Shown: positions 24,194 to 32,892, counted from the first letter of the stretch. The stretch: 64,000 nucleotides of DNA from Flavonifractor sp. AGMB03687 (GCF_017811815.1 NZ_JADKZI010000002.1:1-64000), one strand, 5' to 3'. The notes: generated from the letters alone by a model not told the origin. Made by a program: numbers and translations.

Positions 24194-25516
24194 ATGAAAC
24201 CCTTAATTGCTATTGTGGGCCGCCCCAATGTGGGCAAGTCCATGCTCTTTAATAAGCTGGTGGGCCAGCGGCTCTCCATCGTGGAGGACACTCCCGGTGT
24301 GACCCGGGACCGGCTGTATGCCGAGGCTGAGTGGCTCAATCGGAAGTTTGACCTGGTGGACACCGGCGGCATCGAGCCGGGCACCGACAGCGAGATTCTG
24401 GCCTTCATGCGCCAGCAGGCGGAGATCGCCATTCAGAACGCCACCGTTATCATCTTCCTGTGCGACGTGAAGACCGGTCTTACCGCTTCCGACCAGGAGG
24501 TGGCCAACATGTTGCTGCGCTCCGGCAAGCCGGTGGTGCTGGCGGTCAACAAGATGGACCAGGTGGGTCACACCAACCCGGACATCTATGAATTCTACAA
24601 CCTGGGTCTGGGCGATCCCATCGCCGTGTCCGCCGTCCACGGCCACGGCACCGGCGACCTGCTGGACGAGTGCTTCAAGTACTTCCCCCCCGAGGACGAG
24701 GAGGAAGTGGATGACGACGTCATCAAGGTGGCCATCATCGGCAAGCCCAACGTGGGCAAGTCCTCCCTGGTGAACAAGATCCTGGGGGAGAAGCGGGTCA
24801 TCGTCAGCGATATGGCGGGCACCACACGTGACGCGGTGGACAGCTACTTTGAGAACCAGAAGGGCAAGTATCTGCTCATTGATACCGCCGGTATGCGGAA
24901 GAAGTCCAAGGTGGACGACCCCATTGAGAAGTTCTCCGTGCTCCGGGCTACCATGGCCATCGAGCGGGCCGATGTATGCCTGATCCTCATCGACGCCAAC
25001 GAGGGCGTCACCGAGCAGGACACCAAGGTGGCCGGCCTGGCCCATGAGGCGGGCAAGGCCTGCATCATAGTAGTCAACAAGTGGGACTCCATCGAAAAGG
25101 ACGACAAGACCATGGACCGGATGCGCCAGGATGTGCGCCGTGACCTGTCCTATATGACCTACGCCCCCATCGTCTTTATCTCCGCCCTGACCGGCCAGCG
25201 TGTGGACCGGCTCTTTGACCTGATCAACTATGTCAACGACCAGGCCTCCCTGCGCATCACCACCGGCATGCTCAACTCGGTGCTGGCCGACGCCACCGCC
25301 CGGGTGCAGCCCCCCACGGACAAGGGCCGCCGGCTGAAGATCTACTATATGACCCAGATTGGCATCAAGCCGCCCCACTTTGTGTGCTTCTGCAACGATG
25401 CCAAGCTGTTCCATTTCTCCTATCAGCGATACCTGGAAAATCAGATCCGCTCTACCTTTGGTCTGGAAGGTACCCCGGTGCGGCTTACCATCCGCCAGAA
25501 GAGCGACAAGGAGTGA
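24194..25516 (+). CDS. der: ribosome biogenesis GTPase Der (EngA)
   Basis: A 440-residue protein with two tandem GTPase domains, GRPNVGKS near residue 9 and GKPNVGKS near residue 186, each with DTAG/DTGG and NKxD motifs (VNKMDQ, VNKWDS), and a C-terminal KH-like domain. Der acts in assembly of the 50S subunit. It is followed by plsY 5 nt later, giving the order DUF512-der-plsY-gpsA. Confidence 0.97.
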   Translation: MKPLIAIVGRPNVGKSMLFNKLVGQRLSIVEDTPGVTRDRLYAEAEWLNRKFDLVDTGGIEPGTDSEILAFMRQQAEIAIQNATVIIFLCDVKTGLTASDQEVANMLLRSGKPVVLAVNKMDQVGHTNPDIYEFYNLGLGDPIAVSAVHGHGTGDLLDECFKYFPPEDEEEVDDDVIKVAIIGKPNVGKSSLVNKILGEKRVIVSDMAGTTRDAVDSYFENQKGKYLLIDTAGMRKKSKVDDPIEKFSVLRATMAIERADVCLILIDANEGVTEQDTKVAGLAHEAGKACIIVVNKWDSIEKDDKTMDRMRQDVRRDLSYMTYAPIVFISALTGQRVDRLFDLINYVNDQASLRITTGMLNSVLADATARVQPPTDKGRRLKIYYMTQIGIKPPHFVCFCNDAKLFHFSYQRYLENQIRSTFGLEGTPVRLTIRQKSDKE

Positions 25517-25521
25517 CGGAA

Positions 25522-26211
25522 ATGAATTGGACGACGCTTACTGTTCTGCTCTATGCTGGCGTGGCGCTGCTCTCCTATTTCCTGGGCTGCTTCAACGGAG
25601 CGGTCATCGTTTCCAAGTATATTCTCCGGGATGACGTGCGCAAGCACGGCAGCGGCAACGCGGGCCTGACCAACTTTTACCGCACCTTCGGCGGCCCCCT
25701 CACCCTGGTGGTGATCCTGACCGACGTGCTTAAAGCGGTGGTTGCCATCCTGGTGGCCTCCTGGCTGTTTGGCGGCGAGGGGGCATTCATGGTGGTCGTG
25801 GGCAAGTACTGGGCCGGTACCTTCTGCCTGCTGGGCCACATGTTCCCCTGCATGTTCCACTTCAAGGGGGGCAAGGGCATCCTGTCCGGAGGTACCATTG
25901 CCATCATGATGGACTGGCGCATTGCCCTGGTGGTGTGGGGCGGATTCCTGATCCTGGCCATCATCACCAAGTGGGTCTCCCTGGGCTCCATCTGGGCGGG
26001 CGCATCCTTTCCCTTTGCAACGGGGTTTGTTTACCGCAGCTACCTGCTTGATCCGGTGTGGTCGGCTCACGCGTGGCTGGTATTGATCCTGTCCATCGTT
26101 CTGGGCGGTCTGATCGTGTGGAAGCATCGGGGCAACCTGAAGCGCATCCTCAGCGGCACCGAATCCAAGTTCAGCCTGCATCATAAATTGAACGGGGGTA
26201 CGTCAAAGTGA
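25522..26211 (+). CDS. plsY: glycerol-3-phosphate acyltransferase PlsY
   Basis: A 229-residue membrane enzyme that moves the acyl group of acyl-phosphate to glycerol-3-phosphate. The three PlsY motifs are present: GSGNAGLTNFYR near residue 44, FKGGKGILSGG near 115, and HRGNLKRILSGTE near 200. About seven helices are predicted. It overlaps gpsA by 4 nt, so the enzyme that makes its substrate is coupled to it. Confidence 0.95.
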   Translation: MNWTTLTVLLYAGVALLSYFLGCFNGAVIVSKYILRDDVRKHGSGNAGLTNFYRTFGGPLTLVVILTDVLKAVVAILVASWLFGGEGAFMVVVGKYWAGTFCLLGHMFPCMFHFKGGKGILSGGTIAIMMDWRIALVVWGGFLILAIITKWVSLGSIWAGASFPFATGFVYRSYLLDPVWSAHAWLVLILSIVLGGLIVWKHRGNLKRILSGTESKFSLHHKLNGGTSK

Positions 26212-27209
26212 AAATCGCGGTATTGGGCAGCGGCGGCTGGGGCACGGCTCTGGCCCTGGTGCTGCTGGAAAATGGACATGATGTGACCCTGTGGTCCTAT
26301 ACGGCGGAGGAGTCCGCTGTGCTGCAGGAGACAGGGGAGAACCCCATGCTGAAGGGTGTCCCTCTGCCCAAGGAACTGAAGCTGACCTCCGACCTGGCCT
26401 GCGTAAAGGGCTGCGGCGCGGTGGTACTGGCTACCCCGTCCTTTGCCGTGCGCACCACCGCCCGGGCCGCAGCCCCCATGCTGGACCCCGGCGCGGTGCT
26501 GGTGTCCGTGTCCAAGGGTATTGAGAAGGACACCTCTCTGACCCTCACCGACGCTATCGAGCAGGAGGTGGGGGACGCCCATCCCATCGTGGCTCTGTCC
26601 GGCCCCTCCCATGCGGAGGAGGTGGGCCGCCATGTGCCTACCGTGGTGGTGTCCGCCTCCAAGGACCGTTCCGCCGCGGAGCAGGTCCAGGACCTGTTTA
26701 TGAATGAGCGCTTCCGGGTGTATGCCTCCGACGATGTGGTGGGCGTGGAGCTGGGCGCAGCTCTGAAGAACGTCATCGCCCTGTGTGCCGGTATCAGTGA
26801 CGGTATGGGCTATGGCGACAACACCAAGGCGGCCCTGATGACCCGTGGCCTGACCGAGATCGCCCGGCTGGGCGTGGCTATGGGCGGCCGCCGGGAGACC
26901 TTTGCAGGCCTGTCCGGCGTAGGCGACCTGATTGTGACCTGTACCTCCATGCACTCCCGCAACCGCCGCTGCGGCATTCTGATCGGTAAGGGTACGCCCA
27001 CCGACCAGGCGGTGAAGGAGATCGGCGCCGTGGTGGAGGGCTACTATGCTGCTGCCAATGCCCGTACTCTGGCCCAGAAGGTGGGGGTGGAGATGCCCAT
27101 CACCGAGGCGGCCTATCAGGTGCTCTATGAGGGCAAGGATCCTCACCGTGTGATTGTGGACCTGATGACCCGGGAACGGAAGCACGAATTGGAGGACAGC
27201 TGGGTGTAA
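26208..27209 (+). CDS. gpsA: NAD(P)H-dependent glycerol-3-phosphate dehydrogenase
   Basis: A 333-residue enzyme reducing dihydroxyacetone phosphate to sn-glycerol-3-phosphate for phospholipid synthesis. The N-terminal nucleotide loop is GSGGWGTALALVL, the substrate lysine lies in ELGAALKNVIALCAGI, and the C-terminal GLSGVGDLIVTCTSMHSRNR block is typical. Translation begins with GTG overlapping the plsY stop (GTGA). Confidence 0.96.
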   Translation: MKIAVLGSGGWGTALALVLLENGHDVTLWSYTAEESAVLQETGENPMLKGVPLPKELKLTSDLACVKGCGAVVLATPSFAVRTTARAAAPMLDPGAVLVSVSKGIEKDTSLTLTDAIEQEVGDAHPIVALSGPSHAEEVGRHVPTVVVSASKDRSAAEQVQDLFMNERFRVYASDDVVGVELGAALKNVIALCAGISDGMGYGDNTKAALMTRGLTEIARLGVAMGGRRETFAGLSGVGDLIVTCTSMHSRNRRCGILIGKGTPTDQAVKEIGAVVEGYYAAANARTLAQKVGVEMPITEAAYQVLYEGKDPHRVIVDLMTRERKHELEDSWV

Positions 27210-27250
27210 ATGGCCGTTTTCAAAAAAAATAAAAAAACTTGAAAAAAGGC

Positions 27251-27279
27251 TTGCATTCTTCTAAGACCTGTGCTATTAT
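27251..27279 (+). promoter_or_regulatory. sigma-A promoter for tRNA-Pro
   Basis: TTGCAT (27251-27256), 17-bp spacer, TATTAT (27274-27279), 31 nt before the tRNA. Confidence 0.72.
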
Positions 27280-27310
27280 AATCAAGCCGTCTGAAACACG
27301 GCGGCGATCT

Positions 27311-27387
27311 CCGGGTGTGGCGAAGTTTGGTATCGCGCTTGAATGGGGTTCAAGAGGCCGCTGGTTCGAATCCAGTCACTCGGACCA
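27311..27387 (+). tRNA. tRNA-Pro (anticodon GGG)
   Basis: A 77-nt cloverleaf with encoded CCA. CCGGGTG pairs with CACTCGG allowing one G-U, the anticodon stem CTTGA/TCAAG holds loop ATGGGGT, and the T arm is GGTTCGAATCC. It has its own promoter and terminator. Confidence 0.95.
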
Positions 27388-27420
27388 AGTCCGTATTCCG
27401 AAAGGAATACGGACTTTTTC
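27388..27420 (+). terminator. terminator after tRNA-Pro
   Basis: AGTCCGTATTCC and GGAATACGGACT pair around a GAAA tetraloop, followed by TTTTTCC. Confidence 0.92.
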
Positions 27421-27477
27421 CTTTTTCTCAGAATGCCCTGGTTTGGGCAAGCAATCTGCTCCCTGAAGCAGAATAGA

Positions 27478-27526
27478 AAAAAGCACGGACAACCGCTGTG
27501 GAAGCGTTGTCCGTGCTTTCTTTTTT
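27478..27526 (-). terminator. terminator after the FtsW-like gene
   Basis: AAAGCACGGACAACGC-type arms pair across the centre at about 27500, with T-rich flanks on both strands. It ends the minus-strand PadR/FtsW transcript. Confidence 0.8.
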
Positions 27527-27527
27527 C

Positions 27528-28886
27528 TTAGTATTTCTGAATGGAAATCTTGATGCGGTAACGGGGCTGGGGCAGCGGCTCTCCGCGTCGGTCATCCCGG
27601 GCGATGCTCTCTCCGCGAAAGACCGACAGAGCCAGTCCGATCAGACCCATGTTGATGATGGTATTCGTGTTGCCGACGATCAGTGGGAACTCAGCGGCAA
27701 ACAGAGGATAGCCCAGATTCCACACCATATTATACAGCGCCTGGGCGCATAGAGCCATCACCACCGCTAGGGACACCACGCTCCCCAGCTGGCTCTTATG
27801 CTTCAGGCAGCGGCGCAGCAGCCAGGCCGCCAGGAGCGCAAAGGCCAGCACAACGGCCAGAAAAGGCGCCCAGCCCAATTTGTAAATGATGGTGGTCAGA
27901 AAGGCGTCGGAGCTGCAGCTGGGCACGGTCATTTCAAAGGGGTGGGCGGAGACATCGGTGCTCCACGTGCCCTGGCCCAGCCATTGGGAGGCATCTAGCA
28001 CCTTGCGGATGATATTGGCCTGGTATCCGGCCCCTGTGGGGTCCAGCTCGGGGTGCAGGGCGGCCGCCAGCCGCCTGTTGGCGAACAGGGAGGGCCACAG
28101 GAGCAGGAGAGCAGAAAACACCAGTACGGCCCCGCAGAGCAGCACGAAAACCATGGTCTTTCGTCTGCCGATCCCAAACCAGTCCTTCCAGCCTGCTGCC
28201 ATCAGCAGGACGAAGCCTGTAAACATCAGAGTCAGGAGGCTGGACGTACGGGGCACCAGCATGCATATTGCCGCCAGCGGGATACCGCCCGCGATTGCCA
28301 GCAGTAGGCCTGTCCAGCCGCTTCTCCGGTAGGTGTAGAGCCAGAGGGCGTATACCACAGGATAGCACAGGGTGAGATAGGCAGCGTAAAAGGAGAACGA
28401 CTGAGGCCGGGGTGAGACAAGCAGCGCCAGGAGACTTGCCGCCACCGCACAGAGATAGATGGCTCTGCCGTGGCGGCCCAGCCAGGTGTAATCCAGGAAG
28501 TAGCACAGCAGCAGAACCCCGCAGCCCAAAACAAAGGCGGTCAGGGTGCGGAAGGGGTCCACATCCTTGTAGCAATAGGACCAAGGGGCGGTCAGCCAGA
28601 TCTGGAGAAGGGCGCCGCACAGGGCCAGCAGCATGGTGAGGGCCAGCAGCCCCCACTGGGGCCTGGGGCGGTGTATGGCGTCCAGTTCCGTGCCCACGGT
28701 TACCGGGTCCCCCATCTCCTCCACTGCCAGCTCCTCGGCGTTCTGGCGGCCCTCTGCGGCGAAGGCATCCCGCTGGTCCTCCAGGTGCCGTTTCAGCTCC
28801 GGCACCACCACGGACCGAGCCCGCTTCCACCGGATTTGTTCGGATACCATCTCCAGGTAGCTTTCAATGGTTTTATGCTCCTGCAC
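27528..28886 (-). CDS. FtsW/RodA/SpoVE-like protein with N-terminal HAAS (permease prefix) domain
   Basis: A 452-residue protein. Residues 1-70 form a charged helical HAAS-type domain (IESYLEMVSEQIRWKRARSV, then AEELAVEEMGDPVTVGTELD). About ten membrane helices follow, and the C-terminal half shows the SEDS pattern: WLGQGTWS, a loop with SSDAFLTTIIYKLGWAPFL, then PLIVGNTNTIINMGL. SEDS proteins polymerise glycan strands, but this HAAS-linked group is unstudied. The likely start is GTG 28886, with GGGAGGGGG upstream, overlapping the PadR gene by 14 nt. PadR-HAAS pairs usually form self-regulated units. Confidence 0.82.
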   Translation of the reverse strand: MQEHKTIESYLEMVSEQIRWKRARSVVVPELKRHLEDQRDAFAAEGRQNAEELAVEEMGDPVTVGTELDAIHRPRPQWGLLALTMLLALCGALLQIWLTAPWSYCYKDVDPFRTLTAFVLGCGVLLLCYFLDYTWLGRHGRAIYLCAVAASLLALLVSPRPQSFSFYAAYLTLCYPVVYALWLYTYRRSGWTGLLLAIAGGIPLAAICMLVPRTSSLLTLMFTGFVLLMAAGWKDWFGIGRRKTMVFVLLCGAVLVFSALLLLWPSLFANRRLAAALHPELDPTGAGYQANIIRKVLDASQWLGQGTWSTDVSAHPFEMTVPSCSSDAFLTTIIYKLGWAPFLAVVLAFALLAAWLLRRCLKHKSQLGSVVSLAVVMALCAQALYNMVWNLGYPLFAAEFPLIVGNTNTIINMGLIGLALSVFRGESIARDDRRGEPLPQPRYRIKISIQKY

Positions 28887-29220
28887 AGCAGGCACCCCCT
28901 CCCAACACCTGTTTGACCGCACGGGCGTACAGATTCCAGGAAGCCTCTTTTTCGTGCAGGACCTTGTGGCCCAGGCCGGTCAGATGATAGTAGCGCCTGG
29001 GCTTCCCAGCGGTGGCCTCCTGCTCATAGGCGGAGACGTAATCCTTCTCCTCCAGGCCGTGGAGCAGGGGGTACAGAGAGCCGGCCTTCAGGTGGAAGGT
29101 GTCGTCCGACCTCTTTTTCAGCTCCTCGATCATCTGATAGCCGTACATGTCCCGGTCCTCCAACAGCTTCATCACCAGCAGGGCCATGCTGCCGCTGACC
29201 AGACTCTTTTCCAGTTCCAT
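28873..29220 (-). CDS. PadR family transcriptional regulator
   Basis: A 115-residue PadR winged-helix repressor: LEKSLVSGSMALLVMKLLED, YGYQMIEELKKRSDDTFHL, then AGSLYPLLHGLEEKDYVSAY and GKPRRYYHLTGLG for the wing. The ATG at 29220 has AGGAGG five bases upstream. It is the first gene of a two-gene unit with the HAAS-FtsW gene. A palindrome between the -35 and -10 of its promoter is a likely operator. Confidence 0.92.
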   Translation of the reverse strand: MELEKSLVSGSMALLVMKLLEDRDMYGYQMIEELKKRSDDTFHLKAGSLYPLLHGLEEKDYVSAYEQEATAGKPRRYYHLTGLGHKVLHEKEASWNLYARAVKQVLGGGACCAGA

Positions 29221-29253
29221 AGGCACCTCCTATATAGGTTATCTATATATCTG

Positions 29254-29282
29254 ATTATATATAGATGATCTATATATGTCAA
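29254..29282 (-). promoter_or_regulatory. consensus promoter of padR with AT-rich operator in the spacer
   Basis: On the minus strand TTGACA (29282-29277), 17-bp spacer, TATAAT (29259-29254). The spacer contains the palindrome ATATAGATGATCTATAT, and a further ATCTATATAT half lies downstream at 29241. PadR repressors bind such AT-rich dyads, so autorepression is likely. Confidence 0.82.
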
Positions 29283-29320
29283 GCCGGTTTTGCTTCAGAG
29301 AAATGGCGCTGCCCCGTTGC

Positions 29321-29349
29321 TTGACACCAAATGGGAAACGTGGTAGTAT
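29321..29349 (+). promoter_or_regulatory. sigma-A promoter for the T-box/cysE/cysS operon
   Basis: TTGACA (29321-29326), 17-bp spacer, TAGTAT (29344-29349). Confidence 0.75.
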
Positions 29350-29356
29350 ACTATGG

Positions 29357-29580
29357 TAATTAAATAGCGCGAAGAACGGAAATAGTACCCAGCGAGTACC
29401 CGCCAGAGAGGGAACGTCACCGGCTGAGAGCGGTCCCAGGGAGTAACTGGAGAATGTGCGTCCGGGAGCGCGGGGGATGTGGATGCCCCCCGGCTGGCCC
29501 CGTCATCGGCCATTGAGTGAGAAATGAGAGTGGGACCGCGATTTTGTCGCCTCTTATGCAGATGCATAAGAGGCGTTTTT
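29357..29580 (+). promoter_or_regulatory. T-box leader responding to tRNA-Cys
   Basis: A leader of about 220 nt with Stem I hallmarks GCCAGAGAG and GGCTGAGAG, the specifier region GAATGTGC (29452-29459), and the T-box bulge region GAGTGGGACCGCG (29527-29540). The bases TGTGC contain both TGT and TGC, so either register gives cysteine. A terminator with a 12-bp stem (29548-29575) and T5 ends it. Uncharged tRNA-Cys should favour the antiterminator and switch on cysE and cysS. Confidence 0.93.
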
Positions 29581-29597
29581 CTTTGGAGGTGTTTTCC

Positions 29598-30248
29598 CTG
29601 ACCCGACTCGGCGAGACCCTGCGGGCCTACCAGGCCCGCGACCCGGCGGCACGGAGCCGTCTGGAAATCTTTTTGCTCTATCCCGGCGTACACGCCATCA
29701 TCTACCACCGCCTTGCCCATTTCCTCTACTGTCACAAGCTGAAATTCCTGGCCCGCTTTGTCAGTCAGTGGAGCCGCTTCTGGACGGGCATTGAGATCCA
29801 CCCCGGTGCCAAGATCGGCCGCCGGTTCGTCATCGACCACGGCATGGGCATCGTCATCGGTGAGACCGCCGAGATCGGCGACGACTGCCTCATCTACCAC
29901 GGAGTCACCCTGGGCGGTACCGGTAAGGACCAGGGCAAGCGCCACCCCACCCTGGGCAACAACGTGATGGTGTCCACCGGCGCCAAGGTGCTGGGCCCCT
30001 TCAAGGTGGGGGACAACGCCCGCATCGCCGCCAATGCGGTGGTGCTCAGCGAGATCCCACCCGACGCCACCGCCGTGGGCGTGCCCGCCCGGGTGGTACG
30101 CATTGCCGGAGAGAAGGTGGACTACGCCTCCTCCGTGGATCAGATCCACGTGACTGACCCGGTACAGAAAGAACTGCAGGCCATCAGTTCCCGGCTGGAG
30201 TGGCTGGAAAAGCTGATGGATGAACAGGCAAGAAGCCAAAATCAATAA
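29598..30248 (+). CDS. cysE: serine O-acetyltransferase
   Basis: An enzyme of about 216 residues making O-acetylserine from serine and acetyl-CoA for cysteine synthesis. It has the helical N-terminus LEIFLLYPGVHAIIYHRLAH and left-handed beta-helix repeats with IEIHPGAKIG, VIDHGMGIVIGETAEIGDD and HGVTLGGTGK. The start is unclear: GGAGG at 29585-29589 points to CTG at 29598, eight bases on; GTG at 29589 and TTG at 29583 lie inside or before it, and the ATGs further upstream are within the T-box terminator. The gene is followed by cysS 13 nt later under the cysteine T-box. Confidence 0.88.
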   Translation: MTRLGETLRAYQARDPAARSRLEIFLLYPGVHAIIYHRLAHFLYCHKLKFLARFVSQWSRFWTGIEIHPGAKIGRRFVIDHGMGIVIGETAEIGDDCLIYHGVTLGGTGKDQGKRHPTLGNNVMVSTGAKVLGPFKVGDNARIAANAVVLSEIPPDATAVGVPARVVRIAGEKVDYASSVDQIHVTDPVQKELQAISSRLEWLEKLMDEQARSQNQ

Positions 30249-30261
30249 GGAGCGAATTACC

Positions 30262-31674
30262 ATGAAACTGTATAACTCCGCAAGCCACAAGAAAGAAGAG
30301 TTTGTCCCCCACGAGCCCGGTAAGGTGACCATGTACACCTGCGGCCCCACCGTGTATCACTTTGCCCACATCGGCAACCTGCGCAGCTACCTGATGGAGG
30401 ACGTGCTGGAGAAATTCCTCCGCTACGAGGGCTACGACGTCAAGCGCATCATGAACATCACCGACGTGGGCCACCTGGCCTCCGACGCCGACACCGGCGA
30501 GGACAAGATGGTGAAGGGCGCCAAGCGCGAGCACAAGAGCGTGATGGAGATCGCCAAGTTCTACACCGACGCCTTCTTTGCCGATTGCAAGAAGCTGAAC
30601 ATCAAGTACCCAGAGGTGGTGCAGCCCGCCACCGGCATGATCGACGACTATATCAAGGTCATCACCAAGCTGCTGGATACCGGCTATGCCTATGTGGCCG
30701 GCGGCAACGTGTACTTTGACACCTCCAAGCTGGAGAAGTACTACGTGTTCAACGACCACGACGAGGAGGACCTGGCTGTGGGCGTCCGTGAGGGCGTGGA
30801 GGAGGATACCAACAAGCGCAATAAGAACGACTTTGTGCTGTGGTTCACCAAGTCCAAGTTTGAGGATCAGGCCCTGAAGTGGGATTCTCCCTGGGGCGTG
30901 GGCTATCCCGGCTGGCACATCGAGTGCTCCTGCATCTCCATGAAGTACGCCGGCGAGTACCTGGACATCCACTGCGGCGGCATTGACAACGCCTTCCCCC
31001 ACCACACCAACGAGATCGCCCAGTCGGAGGCCTATCTGGGCCACCCCTGGTGCAAATACTGGATGCACGTCCATCACCTGAACACCAACAGCGGCAAGAT
31101 GAGCAAGTCCAAGGGCGAGTTCCTCACCGTCTCCCTGCTGGAGGAGAAGGGCTATGATCCTCTGGTCTACCGCTTCTTCTGCCTCCAGTCCCACTACCGC
31201 AAGGGTCTGGTGTTCTCCTGGGAGAACCTGGACAACGCCAAGGTGGCCTACGACAAACTGGTGGCCCGTGTGGCCGCTCTGTCCGACGACCCCGCCCCGG
31301 TGGATGAGGAGGCCGCCGCCCGGTACAAGGCCGCTTTCATCGAGGCTGTGGGCAACGACCTGAACACCTCCCTGGGTGTCACCGCCCTGTACGACGTGCT
31401 CAAGGCGGACATTAACGATGCCACCAAGCGGGCCCTCATCGGCAGCTTTGACCAGGTGCTGGGCCTGAGCCTGCTGGAGAAGGCCGCCGCCCTCCGGGAA
31501 AAAGAGGCCGCCCCGGTGGAGGGCGCCGAGGAGATCGAGGCCCTCATTGCCAAGCGTCTGGAGGCCAAGAAGGCCAAGGACTGGGCCACCGCCGACGCTA
31601 TCCGCGATCAACTCAAGGAGATGGGCGTGGAGATCAAGGACAGCAAGGACGGCACCACCTGGACCCGTGTGTAA
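30262..31674 (+). CDS. cysS: cysteinyl-tRNA synthetase
   Basis: A 470-residue class I enzyme: zinc ligand and start MYTCGPTVYHFAHIGNLRSY with the HIGN form of the HIGH motif, further zinc ligands in GWHIECSC and FPHHTNE, and the KMSKS loop in NSGKMSKSKGEF. The C-terminal helical and anticodon domains are complete. AAGGAGCG precedes the ATG. Placing cysE with cysS behind one T-box couples charging of tRNA-Cys with supply of the amino acid. Confidence 0.97.
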   Translation: MKLYNSASHKKEEFVPHEPGKVTMYTCGPTVYHFAHIGNLRSYLMEDVLEKFLRYEGYDVKRIMNITDVGHLASDADTGEDKMVKGAKREHKSVMEIAKFYTDAFFADCKKLNIKYPEVVQPATGMIDDYIKVITKLLDTGYAYVAGGNVYFDTSKLEKYYVFNDHDEEDLAVGVREGVEEDTNKRNKNDFVLWFTKSKFEDQALKWDSPWGVGYPGWHIECSCISMKYAGEYLDIHCGGIDNAFPHHTNEIAQSEAYLGHPWCKYWMHVHHLNTNSGKMSKSKGEFLTVSLLEEKGYDPLVYRFFCLQSHYRKGLVFSWENLDNAKVAYDKLVARVAALSDDPAPVDEEAAARYKAAFIEAVGNDLNTSLGVTALYDVLKADINDATKRALIGSFDQVLGLSLLEKAAALREKEAAPVEGAEEIEALIAKRLEAKKAKDWATADAIRDQLKEMGVEIKDSKDGTTWTRV

Positions 31675-31680
31675 CAAGGA

Positions 31681-31720
31681 AAACAGCGCCCGCCGGCAGC
31701 ATCGGCGGGCGCTGTTGTTT
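31681..31720 (+). terminator. terminator after cysS
   Basis: AACAGCGCCCGCCG and CGGCGGGCGCTGTT pair around a 7-nt loop, followed by GTTTC. Confidence 0.82.
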
Positions 31721-31825
31721 CTGAAATCTGACCTTATAAAATAGATTAGATTTGATACTTTTAAAAAGATCAGATCGGACCTATACTGGGGGCACAGAGA
31801 AAAAACGGAAGGAAGGCGTTTTTGT

Positions 31826-32398
31826 ATGGCGAACCTCAAAACCAGACGTATGGTCATGGCGGCCCTGCTTGCGGCGCTGACCACGGCGGCCACCATGGTG
31901 ATCCGGATCCCCACCCCTACCTTGGGGTATATACATCTGGGGGACGGCATGGTGCTGATCTGCGGCATTCTGCTGGGGCCGGGACTGGGCGCGGCGGCAG
32001 CAGGAATCGGGTCCATGCTGGCCGATCTGTTCGGCGGCTACACAGCGTGGGTGCCGGGGACCTTTGCCATCAAGGCGCTGACGGCGCTGGTGGGCGGGTG
32101 CCTGTATCGGCTCTGCCGGAAGAGAGCCCATATCTCCACCCCGCTGGGTGTGCTTCTGTGCGGACTCCCCGCTGAGGCGGTCATGGTTAGCGGCTATTTC
32201 CTCTATGAGGTGGGGATGATGGTGCTGGCAGGCAGCAGCCTGGCGGCCGCAGCGGCGGCAGTGCTGGCGGGCGTGCCCTTCAATGTGGTACAGGGTCTGA
32301 CCGGTGTCGTGGTGTGCGCGGTGCTGCTGCCGGTGCTCAGCCATGCGGAAGCCCGAGCGGGACTCGGTACGGACGGGCGGAAACGCCACAGTTGCTAA
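31826..32398 (+). CDS. ECF transporter substrate-binding (S) component, DUF1393 type
   Basis: A 190-residue membrane protein with about six helices. The blocks TLGYIHLGDGMVLICGILLG and GIGSMLADLFGGYTAWVPGT followed by FAIKALTALVGG match the PF07155/HmpT-like group of S components, which bind a vitamin or precursor and use a shared EcfAAT module encoded elsewhere. The substrate is not predictable, and no riboswitch is recognised in the 150-nt leader. It is a lone gene between terminators. Confidence 0.85.
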   Translation: MANLKTRRMVMAALLAALTTAATMVIRIPTPTLGYIHLGDGMVLICGILLGPGLGAAAAGIGSMLADLFGGYTAWVPGTFAIKALTALVGGCLYRLCRKRAHISTPLGVLLCGLPAEAVMVSGYFLYEVGMMVLAGSSLAAAAAAVLAGVPFNVVQGLTGVVVCAVLLPVLSHAEARAGLGTDGRKRHSC

Positions 32399-32400
32399 TG

Positions 32401-32434
32401 AAAAAGGTGCCCTCCATAGGAGGGCACCTTTTTT
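32401..32434. terminator. bidirectional terminator between the S component and bcp
   Basis: AAAAAGGTGCCCTCC and GGAGGGCACCTTTTT pair around a short loop; T tracts occur on both strands. The bcp stop codon lies inside its edge. Confidence 0.92.
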
Positions 32435-32891
32435 ATCCGCGCAGGTAGGCAAGGATGTCGGCGGCGTTGGTGTCCGGCTTGACCTTGGGCATCACCTTTT
32501 CAATGACGCCGTTGGCGTCGATGACGAAGGTGGAGCGGACCACGCCCATGCTGACCTTGCCGTAGTTCTTCTTTTCCTGCCAGACGCCGTAGGCCTGAAT
32601 GGCGGTGAGCTCCGGGTCGGACAGCAGGATAAAGGGCAGCTCGTGCTTCTGAGCAAACTTCTGGTGGGAGGCCACGGAATCCTTGCTGATGCCGATGACC
32701 ACCGTGTCCAGGGCCTGGAACTCGTCATAGGCAGCGGCATAGCCGCAGGCCTGGCGGGTGCAGCCGGGGGTGTTGTCCCGAGGGTAGAAATAGACCACCA
32801 CCCGCTTGCCCAGAAAACTGGACAGAGTGACGGGATTGCCCTCTTTGTCCGGCAGGGTAAAGTCCGGCGCCTTGGTTCCAACTTCCAACAT
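32433..32891 (-). CDS. bcp: thioredoxin-dependent peroxiredoxin (BCP family)
   Basis: A 152-residue peroxiredoxin. The peroxidatic cysteine is in YPRDNTPGCTRQACGY, and a second cysteine five residues later is the resolving one of atypical 2-Cys BCP enzymes. It reduces hydrogen and organic peroxides with thioredoxin. Its ribosome site lies in the end of yaaA, 1-2 nt away, so the two peroxide-defence genes form an operon. Confidence 0.95.
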   Translation of the reverse strand: MLEVGTKAPDFTLPDKEGNPVTLSSFLGKRVVVYFYPRDNTPGCTRQACGYAAAYDEFQALDTVVIGISKDSVASHQKFAQKHELPFILLSDPELTAIQAYGVWQEKKNYGKVSMGVVRSTFVIDANGVIEKVMPKVKPDTNAADILAYLRG

Positions 32892-32892
32892 A

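Noticed and set aside
31721-31825. Riboswitch before the ECF S component.
   Set aside because: The leader is short and AT-rich, with no recognisable thiamine, riboflavin, folate or cobalamin aptamer core.
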